Source of the DNA: Halanaerobium sp.
GTDB lineage: Bacteria; Bacillota; Halanaerobiia; Halanaerobiales; Halanaerobiaceae
Reading direction: 5' to 3'
DNA: 6,830 bases
NCBI GenBank assembly: GCA_003070825.1
Contig: QBLP01000097.1
Span: 1-6,830 of the forward strand
In this document: positions 1 through 4,065 of the stretch, piece by piece
How the letters are laid out: each line of letters starts with the position of its first letter
Numbering within the stretch: the first letter of the stretch is position 1
The notes under the pieces: generated by a model
What the model was told of the DNA's origin: nothing
What the model saw: the letters and a program-made list of their open reading frames with translations, nothing else
Databases searched by the model: none
Translations under genes and position numbers: made by a program

Positions 1-77
1 GGAAAAAATAGAACATATGAAAGATAAATAAATACAAAGATTGTCACAACACCTAAAATAATATTTCCTAAATCCAT
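1..77 (-). CDS. kdpF: KdpF-like small subunit of the Kdp K+-transporting ATPase (N-terminal part, cut by window edge)
   Basis: The reading frame starts with ATG at 77 and runs open to the left edge, giving 25 complete codons plus two bases of a 26th (CC, hence Pro). The peptide is one hydrophobic helix after a short MDLGN start and reaches the motif YLSYVLFFP. KdpF proteins are about 25 to 30 residues, one membrane helix, ending in a YLxYAL..PE.F pattern, and this matches as far as it can be read. In the family KdpF stabilises the KdpABC complex, an ATP-driven high-affinity K+ pump, and is normally followed by kdpA, kdpB and kdpC, which would lie just beyond the left edge. A GGGGTGGTG ribosome binding site lies 4 bases before the ATG. 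The gene is downstream of a c-di-AMP riboswitch and terminator, which fits K+ import. An unrelated small membrane protein is possible, but motif and context together make KdpF the best call. Confidence 0.8.
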   Translation of the reverse strand, partial: MDLGNIILGVVTIFVFIYLSYVLFF

Positions 78-81
78 TTAA

Positions 82-90
82 CACCACCCC
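82..90 (-). promoter_or_regulatory. Ribosome binding site of kdpF
   Basis: On the minus strand GGGGTGGTG lies 4 bases before the ATG at 77. It is G-rich and only partly complementary to the 16S anti-Shine-Dalgarno sequence. It lies downstream of the terminator, so the upstream RNA switch most likely acts on transcription and not by hiding this site. Confidence 0.6.
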
Positions 91-110
91 TGTCTTCTTA
101 TTTTATCTAT

Positions 111-147
111 AGAAAAAAGCCACAACAGTAATTAACTGAAGTGGCTT
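111..147 (-). terminator. Rho-independent terminator, expression platform of the c-di-AMP riboswitch
   Basis: On the minus strand the RNA reads AAGCCAC, UU, CAGU, a 5-base loop, ACUG, UU, GUGGCUU, then further U residues. The outer stem pairs 141-147 with 117-123 (7 bp). The inner stem pairs 135-138 with 126-129 (4 bp), with a UU/UU internal loop between them, and the run of A at 113-118 on the plus strand gives the U tract. It stands 34 bases before the kdpF start and about 65 bases after the aptamer, the usual place for a riboswitch attenuator. Its 5' arm (133-144) is also complementary to aptamer bases 296-308, which supplies the antiterminator. Confidence 0.9.
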
Positions 148-209
148 ATAATAAGAAATATTCATCTATATCAACTAGATTCAATAAATATTAATAGATT
201 CAGATTATC

Positions 210-330
210 TACCTTTTATAAGCTTATGAGGTTAGCTGACGGGCTGAGAGTAAAAGGTCTCTCTCCAAAAAGGATTAGCCCCAAAATTGGGTCCCCCACT
301 TCCAGTTAGTCTGAAATTAAGCGGTTGAAA
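210..330 (-). promoter_or_regulatory. ydaO/yuaA-class cyclic-di-AMP riboswitch aptamer
   Basis: Read on the minus strand, the segment contains in order the conserved blocks of the ydaO class: CGCUUAAU (about 323-316), GUGGGGGACCCAA (299-287), GGGGCUAAUCCUUUUUGG (283-266), a GAGAG/CUCUC hairpin (about 263-246), and CCCGUCAGCUAACCUCAUAAGC (243-222). These agree closely with the Bacillus ydaO RNA as I remember it; the last block has A where CUCGUAAGC is usual. GCUUA (322-318) and UAAGC (226-222) close helix P1, UUUCAG/CUGGAA forms a hairpin, and CCCAA/UUGGG forms another. The class binds two c-di-AMP molecules and switches genes off, typically K+ transporters (ktrAB, kimA, kdp) and cell-wall genes. 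Here it precedes a terminator and kdpF. The boundaries are approximate. Confidence 0.93.
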
Positions 331-399
331 TATTAAATTTTATCCTTAAAAATATAATTAGTGACTGAAACAATTATTCCTGCAAAATTATAATTTTAT
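331..399. other. Short intergenic stretch between trkH and the riboswitch
   Basis: These 69 very AT-rich bases should hold the promoter for the riboswitch-kdp transcript if it has its own. On the minus strand TTGCAG and TTGTTT could be -35 elements and TATATT or TAAAAT -10 elements, but no pair has a 16-18 base spacing, so I do not call a promoter. No GC-bearing hairpin with a U tract follows the trkH stop; the only symmetry is an all-AT palindrome at 384-397. Read-through from the trk operon into the riboswitch leader therefore remains possible. Confidence 0.5.
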
Positions 400-1884
400 T
401 TAATCATGTTTGGAAATATAAATTCCATCTTTGACCAGTTTAATTCCCGCATAAAGAATAATAAAAAACTCCAATCTACCTAAAAACATACCTATAGTCT
501 GAGTCCAGATAATCCCTACTGGTGCCTCTGGAGAAATCAAACCAATTGAAAGTCCAACAGTTCCTAGAGCAGATCCAAATTCGAACATACTATCTAAAAG
601 AGAATATCCATAAGCAGTATGAATTGCTACCCCAGCAAAAAAAGTAAATAAATATAGAATTATATAATTTGCTACATCTTTAATGTGATGATCCTTAACA
701 TAAAATTTGTTTTCTCCCCGCCAGAGATAGTTGCTGCTCACACTTCTGCGCGGTAAAAACTGTTCTTTAATTTCCCAGTAAATTGATTTAAAGATCAAAT
801 AAATCCTGTACTGCTTAATACCACCGGCAGTTGATCCAGTTCCACCACCGACCAGCATAATTATGATAATAATGAAATTAGCAAATATCGGCCAGCCAGC
901 AAAAGAGATGGTCGAAAAACCGGTTGTTGATAAAGCAGTAACAATCTGAAAAAAGGTGATTCTAAAGTTTTCGCTTAATCTCGGATATAAAGCATTTAAA
1001 GAGAAAAACATTATAATCGGTGTTAACAATGTAACTAAGGTGATCATTAAGCGAATTTCTGCATTTTTGAAAAATGTTTTTATTTTACCCTTAAGTAGGG
1101 TATAATGAGTTGCAAAGTTAATTGTACCTAAAAACATTAAAACAATAGTAACTACTTCTATAGAAAGACTGTTATAATGACCTATACTATCCGGCTGAGT
1201 TGAAAAACCACCGGTAGAAATTGCAGCCATTGAGTGATTAATCGAATCAAAGAGCGTCATTCCAGAAATATAGTATAAAAAGACTCCAGCAACAGTATAA
1301 AGAGTATAAATTTTCATAATCATCATTGTTGAGCGCTTAACATGGGGAAGCAGTTTATCACTTCTGGCCTCAGCCATATAGAGACCCATTCCATGTACCG
1401 GCAGCAGTGATGATAGAGCAATAACAGCCAGACCAGCACCACCAAAAAACTGCATAATTGAACGCCAGATTAAAATCAACTTTGGGGCAGTAGTAACATC
1501 TACAAGCGATAAACCAGTTGTAGTCCAGCCGCTAACCACCTCAAAAATAGAATTGGTCCAGCTCATGTCCAAAATGGTAACAAAGGGAATTGCAGAAAAG
1601 AATATTGCTCCCAGCCAGGAAAAAATAACTATTATACTTCCTTCATTTAATGATAATTCCACATCCTCTTCCTGATGATTGTTCCCATAAATATATAGGA
1701 TAAATCCAGCCAGAATTGATAAACCGGCTGCCAGTAAAAAATGTGGTGCCAGAGCAGCTTCTTCTGGATAGGCCATTAAAAAGAGCAGTGGTGAAAGAAT
1801 AGCACCTCCAGCAAACATAATAATAATCCCGGTATATTTTGAAATTAAATAATAACGAGAAATAAGTAGGTTTTTATATTTCAT
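400..1884 (-). CDS. trkH: TrkH-type potassium uptake channel subunit
   Basis: A complete 494-residue membrane protein of the TrkH/KtrB/HKT superfamily, close to the usual TrkH length of about 480. Family members pass K+ (with or without Na+ or H+) through a pore built from four M1-P-M2 repeats and are gated by a cytoplasmic RCK ring. The four filter loops can be read: TTTGLS (121-126), STGGFS (223-228), STTGFS (319-324) and GTVGLS (441-446), each with its filter glycine. The intramembrane gate loop of the third repeat is the glycine-rich GGGTGSTAGG (346-355) followed by IKQYR, as in TrkH. The conserved arginine of the last helix is R470 (GMFLGRLEFF). The N-terminal extra helices (about 14-37 and 47-67) also favour TrkH over the shorter KtrB. 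Its ATG directly follows the stop of the upstream TrkA-like gene (TAAATG), with GAGG 5 bases upstream inside that gene, so translation is probably coupled. Partners are presumably the RCK proteins at 1885-2547 and 2550-2963. Confidence 0.95.
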   Translation of the reverse strand: MKYKNLLISRYYLISKYTGIIIMFAGGAILSPLLFLMAYPEEAALAPHFLLAAGLSILAGFILYIYGNNHQEEDVELSLNEGSIIVIFSWLGAIFFSAIPFVTILDMSWTNSIFEVVSGWTTTGLSLVDVTTAPKLILIWRSIMQFFGGAGLAVIALSSLLPVHGMGLYMAEARSDKLLPHVKRSTMMIMKIYTLYTVAGVFLYYISGMTLFDSINHSMAAISTGGFSTQPDSIGHYNSLSIEVVTIVLMFLGTINFATHYTLLKGKIKTFFKNAEIRLMITLVTLLTPIIMFFSLNALYPRLSENFRITFFQIVTALSTTGFSTISFAGWPIFANFIIIIIMLVGGGTGSTAGGIKQYRIYLIFKSIYWEIKEQFLPRRSVSSNYLWRGENKFYVKDHHIKDVANYIILYLFTFFAGVAIHTAYGYSLLDSMFEFGSALGTVGLSIGLISPEAPVGIIWTQTIGMFLGRLEFFIILYAGIKLVKDGIYISKHD

Positions 1885-2547
1885 TTATTCCTCACCACCA
1901 AAAACTTTAATTGCTTCGGCCTGCTCCTCTGGCAGAGAAATAATTACAATTTTATCTCCAGCCTGGACTTTAGAACCACCCCGGGGAATAGTAATATCAC
2001 CATTCCGCACTATTCCTCCTAAAACTATAGTCAGAGGCAGGTCTATCTCCTTAATTTCCTTACCGCAGGCTTCTGAATCTGGAGAAACTTCTACCTGAAA
2101 GATGCTCAGTTTTCCTTCCTCAATCATTGTCAGATTACTAACATCGTCTGAGGCAACACTCTGTTCTATAATTGAACTGACCAAATCTGTAATGTTAAAA
2201 ATCCCAGTAATTCCTAGGGTACTGAATAACTCTTCATTTTCAGGGTTGTTTACTAAAGCAGTTGCTCTTTCCACTCCAAAATAATCCATAGCCATCTTGC
2301 AGATAAAAAGGTTATTATGATCTTTTTGAGTTAGCGCAACCAAGTTATCAGCTTTATAGGCGCCTGCATCTTCCAATACAGATTTATTTGTTGCATCTCC
2401 AAAAACAACTGTTGCATTTATCTCTCTGGATAGATCTTCAGCCAGTTTTCGGTCTTTATTAATAATAGTTAAAAAATGTCCTTTTGAAATTAATTTTTTG
2501 GCAAGATGATAAATTAATTTACCTCCACCAACCAGTATAATATCCAT
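1885..2547 (-). CDS. trkA: TrkA-like RCK protein (RCK_N plus RCK_C), gating subunit for TrkH
   Basis: A 220-residue cytoplasmic regulator with a Rossmann-type RCK_N domain (about 1-125) and an RCK_C (TrkA-C) domain (about 138-215, with the typical late segment VQAGDKIVIISLPEE). Such proteins form rings under TrkH or KtrB and couple nucleotide binding to K+ flux. FGDAT (49-53) matches the conserved GDAT stretch. Two usual nucleotide-site residues look altered: the glycine loop reads GGGKLIYHLA, with Ile12 at the third glycine of GxGxxG, and strand 2 ends in Asn30 instead of Asp/Glu, so ligand choice may differ from classical NAD(H)-binding TrkA. E. coli TrkA has two RCK_N-RCK_C units in one chain; this is only one unit. 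It starts 2 bases after the stop of the RCK_N-only gene with GAGG 5 bases upstream, and abuts trkH. The RCK_C domain could bind c-di-AMP as in some relatives; this is inference. Confidence 0.9.
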   Translation of the reverse strand: MDIILVGGGKLIYHLAKKLISKGHFLTIINKDRKLAEDLSREINATVVFGDATNKSVLEDAGAYKADNLVALTQKDHNNLFICKMAMDYFGVERATALVNNPENEELFSTLGITGIFNITDLVSSIIEQSVASDDVSNLTMIEEGKLSIFQVEVSPDSEACGKEIKEIDLPLTIVLGGIVRNGDITIPRGGSKVQAGDKIVIISLPEEQAEAIKVFGGEE

Positions 2548-2549
2548 TA

Positions 2550-2963
2550 CTACCTCATCCCTTCTCGCTCAATTTTATTGATCATGTTTTCAGCTAAAAG
2601 AGATATCTGAGAGAAAATCTCAACTCTTTCATCCTTTTCATACATTTTTTCTACTGCCGGGTCAATTGCTCTGACCATTATTCTGGGCACATCGAAATTC
2701 AACTTTGCCATCTGTGAGACCAGATAATTAATCTGATCATTACCTGTACTTATTATAACCAGATCAGCAGATTCAATCTTTCCTTCTCTTAAAATATCAT
2801 TTTCTGCGGCATCTCCTTCAATTTGAAAACCAGAAAAATCAACCGGCAGCATTGCAAATGATTCTGGATTATGCTCAATTACAACAACCTCATGACCGGA
2901 GCGAGAAAGATTTCCTGCTAATAATGAACCAGTTCGGCCACATCCCACAATTAAAATAAACAT
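2550..2963 (-). CDS. RCK N-domain-only protein (half-TrkA), potassium transport regulator
   Basis: A 137-residue protein that is essentially one RCK_N (TrkA-N) Rossmann domain. It has an intact GCGRTG loop (7-12), an acidic Glu30 at the end of strand 2 (VVVIEHNPE) for the ribose, and EGDAAEND (49-56) at the position of the family GDAT motif. After about residue 115 there is only a predicted amphipathic helix (SLLAENMINKIEREG) where the RCK_C domain would begin, so that domain is absent. The end is a clean TAG directly before the next gene, not an obvious frameshift. Together with the following RCK_N-RCK_C gene it resembles a TrkA split into two chains with the first RCK_C lost. Its nucleotide site looks canonical while its partner's looks degenerate, suggesting a hetero-oligomeric ring under TrkH. 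The ATG directly follows the stop of the receiver-TPR gene; AGGAGG 8 bases upstream lies inside that gene's glutamate codons. Confidence 0.88.
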   Translation of the reverse strand: MFILIVGCGRTGSLLAGNLSRSGHEVVVIEHNPESFAMLPVDFSGFQIEGDAAENDILREGKIESADLVIISTGNDQINYLVSQMAKLNFDVPRIMVRAIDPAVEKMYEKDERVEIFSQISLLAENMINKIEREGMR

Positions 2964-3659
2964 TTATTCTTCCTCCTCGTCATCTCCAAAATTAACATCA
3001 TCTAGATCAATAGAGCCCATACTTTCTCCTGCTCTTTCAATATTATCGTTTGCAGGTTTATAACCTGGATCAAGTGCCAGAGCTGCCCTGTACATCTTCA
3101 TCGCCTCTGCCTGTTTATGCTGCATTTCGTAAATGATTCCCAGCAGGTTAAATGGTTCGGGTTTTTCGGAATTTACAGAGGTTGCTTCCTGCAGCATTTC
3201 TTTGGCTTTTGAGAAATCTCTTTTATTAATTGCATTTTTGGCAAGCATAATATAGTCTTCAAAACTTTCTACTTCTTTTTCACTATTTTCTATTTCATGC
3301 CGTTCAAATACATCTTCTACAATAGAGATTATTTCCTCTGGTTTAAATGGTTTGCGTAAATAATCAACTGCCCCTAATTTTAAGGTTTCAACTGCTGTTT
3401 CTACACTGCCATAACCGGTAATCATAACCACCTTTGTCTTAATATCTTTTTCAGTTACTTCTTTTAAAAATTGGATTCCATCCATTCCTGGCATTTTCAT
3501 ATCCAGTAATACAACCGGAATCTCTTCTTCCTTTAATTTGGTTAGCCCATCTTCCCCATTGACTGCTGTTTCCACCTCATAACCTGCTTTAGAAAGAGCA
3601 GTTTTTAAAGTCAAACGTATATTTTTTTCGTCATCTACAATTAGTACTTTATTCTTCAT
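2964..3659 (-). CDS. Response regulator with receiver domain and C-terminal TPR-like domain
   Basis: A 231-residue protein. Residues 1-120 are a CheY-like receiver with all key positions: acid pair D9/D10, phospho-acceptor D53 (LLDMKMPGMDG), T81, and K103 before P104. Residues about 130-215 are helical and TPR-like, with a repeat-type pattern (LLGIIYEMQHKQAEAMKMYRAALALDP is spread over 162-189). The protein ends in a short acidic tail rich in Asp and Glu. No helix-turn-helix or other DNA-binding output is visible, and the TPR region points to protein-protein output. I chose ATG 3659 over an in-frame ATG at 3689: AGGAGG lies 9 bases before 3659, and the longer form would merely translate that site as a KKKKRRK leader before the receiver. 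The gene overlaps its predecessor by 11 bp and abuts its successor (TAAATG). The likely phosphodonor is the kinase at 4058-5884. Confidence 0.9.
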   Translation of the reverse strand: MKNKVLIVDDEKNIRLTLKTALSKAGYEVETAVNGEDGLTKLKEEEIPVVLLDMKMPGMDGIQFLKEVTEKDIKTKVVMITGYGSVETAVETLKLGAVDYLRKPFKPEEIISIVEDVFERHEIENSEKEVESFEDYIMLAKNAINKRDFSKAKEMLQEATSVNSEKPEPFNLLGIIYEMQHKQAEAMKMYRAALALDPGYKPANDNIERAGESMGSIDLDDVNFGDDEEEE

Positions 3660-4065
3660 TATTATTTTCCTCCTCTTTTTCTTCTTCAACGTTAGTTGTT
3701 TCAGTTCGTATATTAGCTTCTACTGCAGCCAGCAGATCACTCTGGCTGATCGGTTTAACTAAAAAATCTTCAGCTCCTAGTGATATTACTTTCTGTACGT
3801 CATCTTCTGCCGATAAGGCCGAAAGAATTATAACCGGTATTTCTTCAGTAGAAGTATCACTTTTTAGAGCTTCTAAAACCAGGAACCCATTCATTTTAGG
3901 CAGTCTCAAATCAAGCAGAATCAGATCCGGGTTTATATCATTAGCCTTTTCTACTGCCTGAACTCCATCCACAGCATAGTCAACATCAAAACCTGCTTTT
4001 TCCAGACTCTTACCTACAACCAGCCTAATATTTTTTTCATCATCTACTACTAAAATTTTACTCAT
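3649..4065 (-). CDS. Stand-alone receiver-domain response regulator (CheY/Spo0F-like)
   Basis: A 138-residue protein consisting of one receiver domain (about 1-120) and a Glu/Asn-rich acidic tail of about 18 residues. The acid pair D8/D9, phospho-acceptor D52 (LILLDLRLPKMNG), S82 at the Thr/Ser switch position and K104 before P105 are all present, so phosphorylation should be possible. There is no output domain: it may act by binding a partner or as a phosphorelay intermediate. ATG 4065 is chosen because AGGAGGG lies 5 bases upstream and the protein then starts MSKILVVDDE, as receivers do; an in-frame ATG at 4152 would add 29 residues lying wholly inside the kinase gene. It overlaps the kinase stop by 8 bp (ATGAGTAA). 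Its beginning is very like that of the next receiver (both VDDEKNIRL, then KAG), suggesting a tandem duplication. Confidence 0.92.
   Translation of the reverse strand: MSKILVVDDEKNIRLVVGKSLEKAGFDVDYAVDGVQAVEKANDINPDLILLDLRLPKMNGFLVLEALKSDTSTEEIPVIILSALSAEDDVQKVISLGAEDFLVKPISQSDLLAAVEANIRTETTNVEEEKEEENNNEE
3669..3674 (-). promoter_or_regulatory. Ribosome binding site deciding the start of the receiver-TPR gene
   Basis: Minus-strand AGGAGG lies 9 bases before the ATG at 3659. It falls inside the coding end of the preceding receiver gene, where it is part of the GAG GAG GAA glutamate codons. It argues against the upstream ATG at 3689, whose extra residues are just this purine-rich stretch translated. 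Confidence 0.8.

Noticed and set aside
176..202. Direct repeat TAGATTCA (176-183 and 195-202) and a 5-bp inverted repeat (164-180) in the linker between aptamer and terminator
   Set aside because: They are short, AT-rich and not conserved with any motif I know. They may help fold the linker, but there is no support for a binding site.
238..250. Plus-strand GACGGGCTGAGAG resembles the CUGAGA part of a TPP riboswitch
   Set aside because: The other TPP motifs (ACCC followed by GAACCUGAU) are absent, and the same bases are explained in full as the reverse complement of conserved c-di-AMP riboswitch blocks upstream of a minus-strand K+ gene.
384..397. Perfect palindrome AAAATTATAATTTT just after trkH
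   Set aside because: It is made only of A and T and lacks a GC stem and a proper U tract, so I do not call it a terminator or operator; chance is likely in such AT-rich DNA.
3660..3689. In-frame upstream start for the receiver-TPR protein at 3689
   Set aside because: It would add a Lys/Arg leader that is simply the ribosome binding region translated; AGGAGG at 3669-3674 fits ATG 3659, which begins a normal receiver.
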